Shown one piece after another: positions 32,486 through 44,862 of a DNA stretch of 64,000 nucleotides (positions within the stretch are counted from its first letter, which is position 1; every line of letters starts with the position of its first letter). The notes beneath the pieces were generated by a model. It had not been told where the DNA came from and did not search any database. It worked only from the letters and a program-made list of their open reading frames with translations. The position numbers and the translations under genes are program-made. Source of the stretch: Xiphophorus maculatus (lineage: Eukaryota; Chordata; Actinopteri; Cyprinodontiformes; Poeciliidae); NCBI RefSeq assembly GCF_002775205.1, contig NC_036460.1, forward strand, positions 2,300,056 to 2,364,055, in the 5' to 3' direction.

Positions 32486-35400
32486 ACTAAAAAAGCTCAA
32501 AATAGGCAGAACTGAGCAGACTAAAATTTAATTATCCAAGAATAATTTTGTGCAAAAAATGTAATGAACATGTTATCTGTAGCCCATCCTAACTTAACCT
32601 GCTCAAGGAAGCATAATAGATAATAGATGTGTAGGAAATGTAAGTCTAAAGCCTTTCTGGGGGGTTTGGCAGTAAAATATGGCCGTCTAAAGAGTTTGAT
32701 GCTGTTCAGTAAGTGTAACAAATCATTGTGGTTGAACTTAGCCTCTGTGATTTATCACTGTCCAATTCAACGTCGCATTAGCATCTTCAGATCGTGGCGT
32801 TTCTTTGACACATGCCGGTTCTTAAACACACAGTCATGTTGAAATGCGCCGATTGGACACAGATCACTGGAGTTCATGCCTGTCAATTACAGCATCTGGC
32901 TTCTTCTGGAGCAGAATTATGACACATATCAAGTTAATGACTAAAGTCAGATTAAATGCACTATAACATGAAAACTATTGGATTCAGTATCACATGTGGA
33001 AGTGGCACAGTTTGAATTGTTTGGGTGAAAAGATCATAATTGGATGGTTCAGACTGCTGTGAAAACGTTGGATGTGGGTTTTATTTCAGCAAAATAATCA
33101 CATTGATTATTGGTTTATGATCATGTTTATAACTTTTACCTTTCAGTTGATTTCTAAAGTACAATAAAAATGATCTGAGAAGGACAATAGGGGATTTAGC
33201 TTGTAATATACTTTAATGCAGTTCCGGTTAATTGGATGTGTTCAAAGGTTACAGAAAAATTCATTGTTTTTCTTAAACTTACTTCTTTTGTTTTGATCAC
33301 TGTAACATTTACTGACTGGTGTTTCAGCTGCTTTCTGTGCACATGTCTCTCTACGACACAGAGCTATGTAAAGATGGCAGATTACTGGAAGTGGAAATCA
33401 TTTTAAAGGGCCAGAAACCTTTCAGTTAGATAAACAAAATAATATTCCTTTCTTAAAGCCGTGTGAATCACAATATGTTGGTTTTCACATGGCTCTCTGA
33501 GGAATGTAGCCCGTATAAAATCAGACTGTAAGACCTTCTGTTAACTCAGCAACAAATTAAAAAGATCAACATAAAGATGTGTTTTAAAAAATGTTAATTT
33601 GCAAAAGATTTAGTAGAATCATACTTAAACTTGTCTAGTAATTTGTTAGTCATCATACATATATGTTGTTGCAATGCTTTGTGACATTTTTTCTAGTTAT
33701 ATTTTATTAAATTTCCCAGTCAGCCATTGAATGCAGCACAGGTTTAGCTGACCTCTTGCACACGAGTGGATGACCAAACTTTTTCTCGGTTTAGTGAGAG
33801 GAAACGATTGTTCACCTTCTGTAAGTGAGCTGTAATGCAACTCTGCCTATCTGACTTGATGTTTCCCAGCATGCATTGCAGCCTCCATTATTCATGGCTG
33901 TGCTGGGGGGTGGAGTTTGACAGCTGGTAGACTGGTGATGAAGCCAGACCCTCAGCATACCTGTGTGTGTGTGTGTGTGTGGAGGCTGGCGGGGGATGGG
34001 GCAGAGTTTCTACACTCTGGGGAAATTGCTATGTATTTTTAAAATGTTTTTGCTGCTTTCATTCCTTCATTCGTGTTTGAGCTTTATGCATACATCTCTA
34101 TATGAAAATATAAAAACCAAGATGTTTGTTTCTGATGGGAAACAAACATCCTATCAAGTTTCTCTCAAAAAATACTGAAGCAATCTAAAAAAACTGTATA
34201 TTTTGAGAATGTTTTCTTTACTGTTTTTATTCAATTTTAATAAAACATTGCATTTCAAAAATTATTTAAACCCTTCCTAATAATTATTGGATTAGTTTCC
34301 TGCTGCATAATTGAAGTGTGCTTTAGCTTCAGGCAACCCCGCACCATCATACCACCACCACCATGTCTGACACTTTGTGTGACTTTTCCTACGATGTAGC
34401 GTAGCTTCAGGGAAAGTATTCTCATTATTAAATTATTTCATGAAGTTAATTTGTAGTTTTGAATATATTTACACTAGGCCAAATATGCAAATTAGGTGAT
34501 GATGTCATCCTGTGAGTTTTAGCACAGCCAATAGCTGCTTCCTTGCTGAAGAGTAGTCCAGACTGGTAAGTCAGCAGGTGCGTTTCCAGTAGAAATGTGC
34601 GCAAAATTTGATTTCACTAATTCCACTAATGTTGAAAAAACACAATTTCTCAATTGAGATATTTCAATGAAATTAAAAATACAATTAAGAATAAGTTTGT
34701 TAACACAGTAAGTCATTAAAAAACATGCGACGCCATCATCCTCCTACCACTTCCTGTCGTCATCTTTGTCGGTTCCGCCAGCAGTAACATCCAGCTGTTG
34801 GTCATGTGACTCGTGTGATGTGAAATAAAGGGAGCAGTTTAGCAAAATACAATTATTTTGGTGTGTCTGAAAAATTACCTCATCCTAACGCAACAACTTT
34901 TTATCAGTTTTTAGTTTTTCTTTTTTAAATTGGCGTGTTTCCATTAAGCAAATTAGTTTTTAAAATTTCATAGTTAACGGAAATGCAGCTACTAAAGTGT
35001 GAAAACTTTAGTAAATCTTTAGGCAGTTTTCTTTATAGCACTGCAAACTGGTTTGTGGAAATATGACATGAAATATTGCATCACAGCAGCTGGTTGTGAT
35101 TTGACATATTGTGCAGCTTTAATTTGTGGTAGTTTATGTTGCTACTTGTCTTTCTTTGTGCTTTTATTTTCCTCTGAGCCCCACTTACCCCTTTCCTCCT
35201 CCTCTTCCCCCCGTCTCTCTCATTTCTTCCTCCTGTCTCTCGCTGTTGCTGCTCCACTCTGTCTCCATTATACTTTACTCCTCTTTTGGACCCTCTTTGT
35301 CTCTGCCGTCTTTTCACAGTCCGTCTCTGTTGGACCATTAACAATGGTCAGATTCCTGCTTCATTCTTCTTTTCAGTTTTCAGCTTCCTCCCAGATTAAA

Positions 35401-36342
35401 CAGATTGATGTTTGTGTCTTTTTCACAACTTCATTCCTCATCTTTTGCTCCAGACAGGAGGAGTTGGTTACCTTGAAAGTTCTTCTACATGTTCTCCAAA
35501 AATAACGTGATGGTAAAACTCCTGAGAACGATAATAATTTTTGGACTCATGCAGGTATTAATTGACCAGACTGTAAAAACCTTTCTTCCATTTTAGGACA
35601 GGAACATTAAACATGGTAAATCAATCGTAGCCTCTAAGTGTCCGTATCCCATAAACTTTATAAATCATCCATTATGTTTATGACTCACATTATGCTTTCT
35701 GATTGCTCTCTGTTTGTTCCTCTCAGCCATGACAGCACATCAGCAGCAGTTTACATCCATGTTATTGATTTCATTTCTGGTTGAAGAGTTCTTAAAGCCC
35801 ATAAATTTATCGGATGCTGGGTCTGCCGCTTAAAGCACCGCAGTGCACCATGGAAATGCAACGAATGTCACTATTCTCTCCTCACTTTTCGTTTTCTAAT
35901 TTTCCACCATAATGTCCAGATTTGAGTTTGTGTATTATGTTGAGTACCTCCTTTTTACAGGTGACCCCCTGGTATTCGCAGGTGGTTACAAATCGTTGAC
36001 ACTGATGAAGCCATCTTAGCACTACAGGGGTTCAGCCAATCAGCACCAACGAAAATGAAAGGTGCTTCTAGATTGGCTGCTTTGGAAATGCCAGCCAACA
36101 GCGTGTCAAGAGGCATTGTGCCTAATTATTTCAGATTCACCAAACCAAATTCTCTTTCAAATATTTTAGATATGAAGTATGAAAAAATCTGTAAATAAGC
36201 AATTTTTCACAAAAAATTTGCAAAAGACTTGTATAATTAAATTATTTTTACATACATTCATAAAAAAGAATGGTTTAAAAAAGTAACATATAGTTTTCTT
36301 TTCATTATTTCTTTAAATATTTGTTTGTACTTTTATGTAGTT
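32486..36342 (+). other. pak1 second intron, no recognised genes
   Basis: Contains a (GT)n tract at 33962-33980 and a strongly pyrimidine-rich stretch at 35160-35340 that produces long but meaningless frames. A GC-richer patch near 33860-33960 looks single-copy. No gene supported. Confidence 0.4.
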
Positions 36343-36914
36343 TAAGGGTGTTTTCACACCTCATAGCCCGGTAGACTCGATTTGATAGATGACCAAAATT
36401 GCAACATTTGTTACATTTTGAGCTGGTACGATTCACATTCACACTGAAAACCATTTGAGCAACCTGTTTCCCTCCTCGCCAGCGGGGGCGCTGCACTCAA
36501 CAACTGAAGAAGACACCGAGTGCAACTTTCTTTTCCACAAAATGTAAACAAAAATGGAGTAGCATCAGATTTGAGCAATTGCAGGATTTCTTTTTGTCTT
36601 TAGTAAAAGTCCACGAGCCATTTCTCCTGTTAGACCTGCGCTTTTATTTTGCTTGTGTTTACCCAGAATGCTCTGCTCCTGCTTTTGGAGCGGTTTCCGA
36701 CCCGCTTGGCGTTCACATTTGTATTCGAACCGCACTAAAGTTCACTTCAACCGAACCGAGACCAGGGTTTTTAGGTGGATCAGGGTTCGCTTTTTTAGTC
36801 CACATCATAGTTCGATTACGCATTCACACCTCCCCAAACGAACCAGACTTTCTAGACAAATGGACTGGAGTTGGATTAAAGCAAACCTAAACAGGTCTGA
36901 TGTGAATTCGCCCT
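36343..36914. mobile_element. Miniature DNA transposon family C, copy 3 (inverted)
   Basis: Left end TTTAAGGGTGTTTTCACACC at about 36342-36361; right end GATGTGAATTCGCCCTAAAT near 36899-36918. Interior has CTGCTTTTGGAGCGGTTTCC and GAACCAGACTTTCTAGACAA. Best preserved pair of ends in this family here: inverted TTAGGG-type termini. Confidence 0.78.
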
Positions 36915-37779
36915 AAATCCCTGGATTACAAAGCAGTTTCCATGTCAGTTTCGTCCCATTTCAGTGAGAAAGTAACTCCAGGTCCTCATCACAGGCATCC
37001 CATATTTTCTTGAGTTCTTGTAGTTCATTTCTAGGAATTGCTTTCATTCATAGATATTAAACAACTTGTATAATGTCTTTTCTAATTCACCAAGCGGACA
37101 TGTTAAAACCTCAGAGACGCCAAAAACTTGAACACTCTCATCAGTCAGACGGCTCTTTGTCTTACAGGATGTCCAGACCTGGGACATCAGGTGTGCCAGG
37201 TGGGGGTCTTAATGTGACCTTGTAGTCCATGTCTGTATTGATTACACAGAGCTGTGTGTAAGTGTGTGTTGTAGCCTTATTGGATTTTGTTTTGTGTCAG
37301 TGTTGTTGCGTTTATCTTTTACAGATCAGTATGTTACTGCTGCTTAGTGACCTTTATTTCACATTTTATTTTTCTATTTATTTTCCTTTGTTGGTTTCAA
37401 ATCATCTTTTTGCACTTTTGGATTTCTTTATGACGAAACTATTTCTGTCTGAGCTGAACATGGTTCTGCAGACAATCTGATTTTCTGAACCAAGTTATTA
37501 GTTTTTGGGGGGGGTTTGACAAAAGGCCTGGCTTCAGAGCTTGACTGTTTCATGGCTCAATTTGTGGGAGTGTCGGTTTGATTGGTTTTAGATTTGCAGA
37601 AGGAGACAACATGATTCAGAAAACGCACTCTTGAGGTTTTTGTGCTTCACACAAGCTAAACAAAACATACTGAAACCGTCTCCTCTTAATGTAAATTCTT
37701 TTTTATTAACATTATTCTACATTTCTTTTTGGATTAGTTAAAACATAATCATGCAATAAAACTTATATTAATAAAATTG
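36915..37779 (+). other. pak1 second intron, no recognised features
   Basis: AT-rich, no supported gene or repeat. Confidence 0.4.
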
Positions 37780-38570
37780 AGGCTCAGACTTAGTCTGCTT
37801 TAATCAAACTCCATTTTGTTTGTTTGTCTGGACAATCTGGTTTGTTTAGGGAGGTGTGAACGCCAAGCAGACCAGAGACTGCTCCAAAAGCAGGAAGCGG
37901 ACTATAATGCGCTAGTCTAGTGCTAGCAGAGAAATACCTCATGGTCTTTTATCAAAGATAAATCATACAACCATCGGTTTACATTTTGTGAAGAAGGAAG
38001 TTGTGCTCGTTTTTTTTCAGAGGATTCTGTGTCATTTCCTTCACTGGTTCTTGGTGCAGCGCCACTACAGGCGAGAAGGAGAACAGGTTTTGGTAATACT
38101 TTATTTGAAGGGGGGTGCATAAGCCTGACATAACGTCTGTCATGAACAGGAGTGTACATGAATGTTTACGACTGTCATGAAGTGTCATTCAGGACATAAT
38201 GACACCCTTAGTACAAAATTGCACTGAAAGTTGCATTAAAAGTCAATTAAAAGTGTGAACTTTGCATAATTTCTTTATATAATGACACTTTTAAAGCAAA
38301 GTTCCATTAATACTTGCATTAAAAGTGTCATTATTTACCAAATGACACTCGATAACAATAATCAAAGACAGTCATGTAGACACAACATGTCATGTCAGTC
38401 CCTTAAAATCAAGAGTTATCCAGGTTTTTCAATTGACTTGCTTTGTTTCACACAGTGCAGTGTGAAAGAGAACCGCAACAGCTGGAAATGTAACAACAAA
38501 TATTGCATTTTTTTCTCCAATCGAACCGAGTCTACTGGACTATCAGATGTGAAATCTCCCTAAAATGTAC
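37780..38570. mobile_element. Miniature DNA transposon family C, copy 4, with nested insertion
   Basis: Landmarks in the same orientation as copy 1: CTGGTTTGTTTAGGGAGG, CTCCAAAAGCAGGAAGCGGA, AAGAAGGAAGTTGTGCTC, TCTACTGGACTATCAGATGT and end AAATCTCCCTAAA. Interrupted at 38088-38440 by a family D element. Confidence 0.75.
38088..38440. mobile_element. Miniature element family D, copy 2 (nested in family C)
   Basis: Opens TAATACTTTATTTGAAGGGG and is rich in TGTCATGAAGTGTCATTC / AATGACACTT inverted words. Breaks copy 4 of family C between its GAACAGG and CACAGTGCAGTGTG landmarks. Confidence 0.72.
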
Positions 38571-39794
38571 CGGGACGTCTAAATTCAGCCTCAAGTGACT
38601 TAGAATCAGACAAATATATGAGCTTTTAAAACGCCTTTTGCTTCTCTCTCAGATTATTTGCGACGCTGACAACCAGTGCATACATTTACATACAACAGTG
38701 CTGCCAGCCGGCTCCAATGCAGTCAGAGCAAGACGATGCCGGGAGGATTCATCCGGCTGTGATTTATGAATGACCTGTTTTACATCCTGAGCAGCAGCCG
38801 GCTCTGAATCATTGACTGAAATGATCAAAGAACTACGCTGAGCAAGAGGAGATCCTCTAAATTATCTCAGGAGGAAGTGAACCAAATTGGTTTTCCTCTT
38901 TTTAATAATCCACACAGATTCCTTGGAACGGGCGCACGCTGTGGCTGCAGTTGTCCCCTGAAGGCGATGAGCTGAGGCGGGGCTGTACAGATGGCTGTAT
39001 GGAGCAGGATCTGTGTGTGTGTGGGGGAGTGTGTGTGTGTGTGTGTGTGTGTTTTTGGGGTGGGGTTTTGGGATAGGCTCCATCTCCTACAATAACCCGT
39101 ATAATCAGTGTGTTACACACACAAACCTGCAGATAATGATCACATTGTTTGCATTATCTTACGAGTCTGCAAGGTGAAGTCTGATCTTTGTGTGGCTGCA
39201 CCAATCCCACTAATCTAGGCAAAATTATAATATGGATTATTCAGATTGAGTTTCAGCCATCTGCTTTATGCTAAATCATAACTCCTGTAATAAATAGCAT
39301 TAATTATATATATTTTTTAACCTTTTCTTCATCAAAAGCATTTTTTTCACCTCAGTCACATTTAGCAAATGATGGCTTAACAATCATGCTTTTATTGTTT
39401 CAAAGAAGCGTTACTCATTCTGGATTTTTCCGCAGAGCTTTTTAGCAAAGCGGCGCACACAGAAACCGCAGCTTGAATCATCGCTCCATCACTCAGGATT
39501 TAACGTCCTGCTACTTTTCTCCATCGTTGGTTGTCGTCTCGGGTGAACGTCGGAAAAATCACATCCTTAATCACTGCCAAGAGCACTGAATGCGCTCCAG
39601 TTCCTGGCATCCATCCCAACGCCATTAATCTGAGTTAACAGGTTGGAGTAGCAGGAATTGATTTAGGTTGGAGTAATTAAGGTGCTCTGATCTGCTTGAC
39701 TCAACATTTTCTGTTCCTTTCAAAATTATCAGCAGTTCTTGAGGACATTAGTGAAATATTAGTTTTGTTTAAATTCTTTATATTTTGGATTCAA
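38571..39794 (+). other. pak1 second intron
   Basis: Contains interrupted (GT)n at 39012-39052. The stretch 38640-38830 is less AT-rich and looks single-copy. No gene supported. Confidence 0.4.
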
Positions 39795-40250
39795 GTTAAA
39801 AAAAACCCAAACACTGGTCCGCCTACAGCTCTCGGTGTCCGTTCGTTTGAAGTGAATTCTGGTGCAATTTGAATGCAAATGCGTAAAAAGCAGTAATTGG
39901 ACTACATTGCAGGGCATTCTGGGTAAATGCAACAAAAACAAATGTGAGATTCTAGCGCTAGCGGGAGAATTATTTGTGATCTTTAGCCAAAGGTAAAAGA
40001 TGAAATCCTGCAAACGCTAAACTCTGACGCCACTTCATTTTTGTTTACATTTTGTGAAGAAGGAAGCTGAGCTCATTGTCTTCAGAGGTTTTTATGTCGT
40101 TTCCTTCAGTGGTTCTTGGTGCAGTGCCCCCCTCAGGTGAGGAGGGGAACAGCTTTTTCAAAAAGTTTTGTTCAATTGACAGTGCACCTGAAAATGTAGC
40201 AAATGTTGAAATTTTGCTGTACCATCAGGTGTGAATACACCCCAAGGCCT
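39795..40250. mobile_element. Miniature DNA transposon family C, copy 5 (deleted)
   Basis: Shares CATTGCAGGGCATTCTGGGT, AAGAAGGAAGCTGAGCTC, TTCAGTGGTTCTTGGTGCAG and right end CAGGTGTGAATACACCCC. The left end is missing or decayed. Confidence 0.7.
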
Positions 40251-40638
40251 TGAAATGTTGCTTTTTTGATACATTTATGCCTACTTCATGTTGTCAGGCA
40301 GGTTCAGTTTAAGTAATGTGTTGTTTTTACAGGCCATGTGGAAACAAGGTTTTGGTATGGCTGCTGAAACAGCATTCTGATTCAGCTCATCTTTGACTAA
40401 TATTAGAACTATATTGGTCTGAAATCTCTCAAGTGTAACCTAAACAGAAAACAAAAACCCCCAGAAGAAACCTGACACGACTTCGAGTGAAGCAGGAACT
40501 GAGGTTTAAAATTAGAGTGAAAATTAGAGACATCTAACAGATTCCCCTTTGTCTGTACCTGAGCTGTAGCATAACACCAAACGCCTGAACTATTGAAGTG
40601 TGGAGCTTTTGTATTTGTCATGCTGTGGGAACAAAGAT

Positions 40639-40690
40639 GTGTGTGTGTGTGTGTGTGCGTGCGTGTGTGTATGTGTGTGTGTGTGTGTGG
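40639..40690. repeat. Interrupted (GT)n microsatellite
   Basis: About 25 GT units with GC and AT interruptions. Followed by a long pyrimidine-rich stretch (40735-41000) with no gene. Confidence 0.9.
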
Positions 40691-41299
40691 ACATGGACAT
40701 GCCCCCCACCATCACACAGTCTGTTCCTCAGTCACGCATCCTCTCTTTCCTTTCTCTCTTCTCTACCTATATTTAAATTTATTCTGTTTTCATTTAGTTT
40801 CTTTGTCACTTTCCTCATCCCACCTTCCTCTCAACACAATCCCTCTCTCCTCATACTTTCCTGTTTTCTCTCTTTCTTTCTTTTTTGTGTATCCTTTATC
40901 TGATGTTTGGCCATGTCCTCCTCTTCAGAATCACCATCTGTCTCCTTCTCTCTCTCACTCCCACACAAACACTCACACACTTTTGCCACATGACAAAAGA
41001 CGTTCTATTTTTGCTCCCCAAACAGCTTTTTTCTGATGTGGTCGTTAACTAATTAAAGTTCTGCATGTGTTGGCTGGATGGATCAGCTGTGAAAACAGCT
41101 CACAAAGTTTTATCACTTATGCTTCGTCTGGGATTGGATTCAAACTGTGGATTAATTTATTTTATAAGAAGCTCAAATGAGTTTCTGAAGCGGCGACACA
41201 GCGACGGGTGACTGAAGGTGATTATTTTGACTTGTATACTTTAATGAGTGTGAATGAACTTGTCATCCACTGCTGCCAGATTTATTTATTCACAGGATT

Positions 41300-42240
41300 T
41301 CAGTGCATCCTTAAAATGTCTTAAATTCATGAAACTAAATGTAAGTTTGCCTTACATATCTTAACTACGGCTCTTAAATTTTGTCATGTAGGGACTTTTC
41401 TGTAAGGCAGAAATTTGAGTCGTACTTGAACATCTTTACTGCGTTCTAACTTGAGGCGGTTGCGGCTATCGCTAACTTATATACCACTAATATACCCTTG
41501 CTAGCTAGCTAGCTTTGTGTGCATCTGTCATGGGTGATGGACTCGACACACAGGGAGCAGCAAAATCATCGACGACAACAAAATATTAACATTTTCCAAC
41601 TTATTTTTCAGTCGATGTATGCTTATGTATGCTTTCAATTCATGAATTGATGCCCAAAGTGTCTTAAAGTGCCTTAAATTCATAAAACACAAAACAATTT
41701 AGCCTTAAATATGTTAATCAAAGGTCTTACATTTTGTTCTGGCAGGACTATTAGTCTTGTATTCATAGTTTCTTTTTTTTTTCTCGTGGCACTTTCTGTC
41801 AGGCAAAAATTTGAGACATCTTCACTGCATTCTGTGACTCGATGCGGTTGCAGCTAGCGCTAACTAGCTGCTAATATACGGAGCTATATATTTTTTTGAC
41901 ACACAAGGATCTAATATTAAAGCCCTAAAAATGTTGTAAATTCATAATGTAACTCTGCTTACATTTAGTTCTGTGAATTTACATTTTGTGTCATAAATTC
42001 ATAAAACAAAAGGCAAGTTGGCATTAAATATGTCAATCAGGTCTTAAATTTCATCATGACCGGCGTTTGGTTTTTCTCCTGCAGAGTTTTTCTGTCAGGC
42101 AAAAATTTAAGTCACATGCAGACATCTTTATTGTGTTCTGTTACTTGAGGCAGTTAAGGCTACCGCTAACTAGCTGCTAATACGCTCTTGCTAACTAGCT
42201 AGCTGTCTGGTTTGCATCTATCGTGTGTGATGGGGTTAAG
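41300..42240. repeat. Diverged three-copy tandem array
   Basis: Three successive units (about 41301-41555, 41656-41910, 41911-42240) share CTTAAATTCAT, a GGCAAAAATTTGAG block (near 41406, 41802 and 42098), an ACATCTTTACTGCGTTCT-like block, GAGGCGGTTGCGGCTA and CGCTAACTAGCTGCTAATA. Units are 300-400 bp and clearly diverged. The block TCAGTGGATGTATTCTTATG near 42617 may belong to a fourth partial unit. Confidence 0.72.
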
Positions 42241-42814
42241 ATGGGTTAAGGCTGTAGAGAGCCAATATTCAGTGGGAGAAACTCCAGAAATTTTGGCTGT
42301 TTTAGCTGAAATTTCTGCTTAATTATAATACAGTAGGAACTGCCAAGCATCCTCTATATTTACAGTTTTTTGTTTTATTCAAGGTGTCATGTAGAAGGTC
42401 TTAAAAAGTCCAGAATTTGACTTACTGAAACTTTCTGGCTTAAGCCACTCAAGCATTTGCTGATATTTGTTGAATGCAATATTTGTACTGTTAGGATAAA
42501 ATGATAAACTAGCTTTCTAGAGGAACTGTGCCGACATAGCAAAGGATTTTTATGCTAATACACTTGAAAATCAACTAGCTGACATTGTGAGATTGTATGG
42601 AAACAGACTTGTTTCTCAGTGGATGTATTCTTATGAATGCTTTCAAATGTGGTCTGTAAATTATGTTAAAATATACGTTTGAAGTCTGCGCCCTCGGGTT
42701 TGAGTCTGCAGACAAACGAGACGGTTTCATTTCTCGTTCTGTCATCGGGGCTTCAGTCAGGATGAAGTGAGATGGTTCGGTCTCCTGCTTCAATAGTTTC
42801 TATTTTTGTTGCTT

Positions 42815-43015
42815 TATCTCAGGGGTGCCCAAAGTCGGTTCTCGAGGGCCGGCATCCTGCATGTTTTAGTTCTCTCCCTGGTGGTAGTAACAACCTTCTC
42901 AGCATGTCGGTGTTTTCCTCTCCTAAGGCCTCTAATGAGCCATCATTTGATCCAGGTGCGTTAAACCAGGATCCATTTGTCCTCAACTAGTCCCTCTTAG
43001 TCTCTGTTTTGTTTA
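42815..43015. mobile_element. hAT-type miniature element (CAGGGGTGCCCAAAGTC end)
   Basis: Starts CAGGGGTGCCCAAAGTCGGT at about 42821, then TCGAGGGCCGGCATCCTGCA and CTCTCCCTGGTGG, a very common fish hAT-derived repeat. The inverted right end is not clear, so it is truncated. Confidence 0.75.
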
Positions 43016-43371
43016 TGTCTGGTATTTATGTTACCTGACAAACCGAATCTGTCAGCACCAGCTAGCGGCTCTGTTGGATCTGGTTGCCTGGAGGTGCATT
43101 GCTCCCCTGGGCTATGAGGGAACCAGACCCCCTGCTGGCTCTGCCACCGCAGCTTTCCTAAAAGTCTGGAGTTCAGAAGTTAGGTTTTTATTACTTCAAT
43201 GCAAATGTTTCAGCTACTAACAAAAAATGACTACGCTATGTAAAACCAGACATTCCTTGTTATCTGAATGAAACCTAAACCATGAAGGTAAGTAAAAATA
43301 TGTGGATCCTGGTTTTTGCGGCGTTACAGACGAAAGCACAAATACTTTAGATTTCGTCTAAAAATTCCTAC

Positions 43372-43640
43372 ACTGCAACAACACACAATCTTCTTACCTT
43401 TTGGTATTTGGTCTAGTTTTTAAGTGCAAATACATTAGTGAGTTTGAAATGAGACAAAACTAACCTACAAATAACTTTTCAACACGATACAAGAGCCTGA
43501 TTAAGTCAATAATTTTTACTATTGATTAAAAACTGGAAGACTTTTCACTTATAACCATGTTATGAGTGAGAAAATCTGCCATAGCTTTTTTAAAATCAAT
43601 ATTCAAGAAATATTGATTAAAAAGCTCAATATGTAGCTTA
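43372..43640. mobile_element. Palindromic miniature element family B, copy 2 (partial)
   Basis: Left-half blocks TTGGTATTTGGTCTAGTTTT, GAGACAAAACTAACCTACAA, AACTTTTCAACA and CACTTATAACCATGTTATGAG are present; the right half is mostly missing. Confidence 0.6.
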
Positions 43641-43699
43641 AATGTAGCTTAAGCTCTGCAGAGCAGAGGAATGGTGAAGGTCACTTTTCAAATCTCCCT

Positions 43700-44170
43700 T
43701 CAGATTCTCCTCTGAGTTTAGGGCTTGACTTTGACTGGGCCGTTCTGATATATGGACATGCTTCCATCTGGAGCATTCCAGTTTTCTTCTTTTCTCTTTT
43801 TTCTTTTCTTTTCTTTCACTTGCATGGCCAATAGTTCCCTTGCTAAAATTATGTGCTGCTTTGTGCAACTCTATTGTATAAATGTGGGGGATTTATGTAA
43901 TAAATGATTCCCACAGCATGATGCCACTACTACCATGTCTTAACTGTGGGGATGGTGCTTTCAGGGTGATATGGAATTTGTAGTCTCCTTTTTCCCCAAA
44001 AAAACATTCTCCTCTCCTCTCCTCTCCTCTCCTCTCCTCTCCTCTCCTCTCCTCTCCTCTCCTCTCCTCTCCTCTCCTCTCCTCTCCTCTCCTCCAGTTG
44101 CATGGCCAGTCGTTGTCCTGCCTCAATCATTTACTGCTTTCTGTCTCGATCACATAAATCTGGATGTTTA
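43700..44170 (-). mobile_element. Tc1/mariner-like relic, antisense, copy 3
   Basis: On the - strand near 43905-43945 the codons read RHGSSGIMLWE, a decayed Tc1 transposase block. Matches 11632-12002 and 19068-20876. It is interrupted by a (CTCCT)n tract. No intact frame. Confidence 0.65.
44009..44094. repeat. (CTCCT)n tract, about 17 units
   Basis: 86 bp of pure five-base repeat, all pyrimidine on this strand, embedded in the Tc1-like relic. It yields spurious open frames in several phases. Confidence 0.95.
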
Positions 44171-44653
44171 AGTACTTTTGGAATAATTACTTTGAATTAT
44201 TGAGATTTTGTAACCATTTAGAAGAGCAGGCAGTTTGGCACAGGTAAAAGGCTTTTAACTGAAATCTCTGTCCTGTTAATTTGACTCAGCCGCTGAGAAA
44301 TACACAAAGAGTCGGTGCAGCTGATTATGTAAAAGCAAACGGAGGAAATTTGGACGGTGCTGTTGCTTATTTAGCAGCCTGTGGGATTCCTCAGAGCAGC
44401 TGAAGGGAATCCAGATTCACCCTCTGGTTGTCTACATGTCTGTCCATCTATTGGTCATGTTTCACACTGGAAGTTATGCAAACGCTTTTTATTTTATATG
44501 GGCGTCTTAGTCAGATTTTAGTTGTATGTAAGATGTTATTAAATGTTCCAGTAAATGTGTCTGCTGCTGCTGATACTTCATTCCCAGGAAGTGCTGACAC
44601 ATTCCGGCGTCCGTCTCTTTAGATGTGCCGGCATGAATAACGAATGTCTCTAT

Positions 44654-44862
44654 CGGGCCGTGCTGCGGTGGCGCAGCGGGTTAGCACGCCCCACGTTTGG
44701 AGGCCTTAGTCCTCGACGCGGACGCCGCGGGTTCGACTCCTGGTCCCGGCGACCTTTGCCGCATCTCCTCACCCTCTTTCCTGTCTGCCTACTGTCGCAA
44801 AAAATACGAGCCACTAGAGCTGCAAAATAACTCTTCGGAGAAAAAAAAATAACAATAAATAA
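44654..44862 (+). mobile_element. tRNA-derived SINE with target-site duplication
   Basis: Pol III boxes are intact: A box TGGCGCAGCGG at 44669-44679 and B box GGTTCGACTCC at 44730-44740. The body continues with CCTTTCCTGTCTGCCTACTG and GCCACTAGAGC, and the tail is A-rich (AATAAATAA). The flanks ATAACGAATGTCTCTAT (44637-44653) and ATAATGAATGTCTCTAT (44863-44879) form a 17-bp duplication with one mismatch. Confidence 0.9.

Noticed and set aside
35053..35505. 150-codon + strand frame
   Set aside because: It is created by a pyrimidine-rich low-complexity stretch (Ser/Leu/Phe-rich) with no motif.
40593..41036. 147-codon + strand frame
   Set aside because: It combines a (GT)n tract with a pyrimidine-rich stretch; low complexity only.
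43893..44171. Frames over the (CTCCT)n tract on both strands
   Set aside because: Pure five-base repeat translated in several phases; only the flanking transposase relic is meaningful.
44655..44750. tRNA gene
   Set aside because: A and B boxes exist, but there is no complete cloverleaf, and the body, A-rich tail and target-site duplication show a tRNA-derived SINE.
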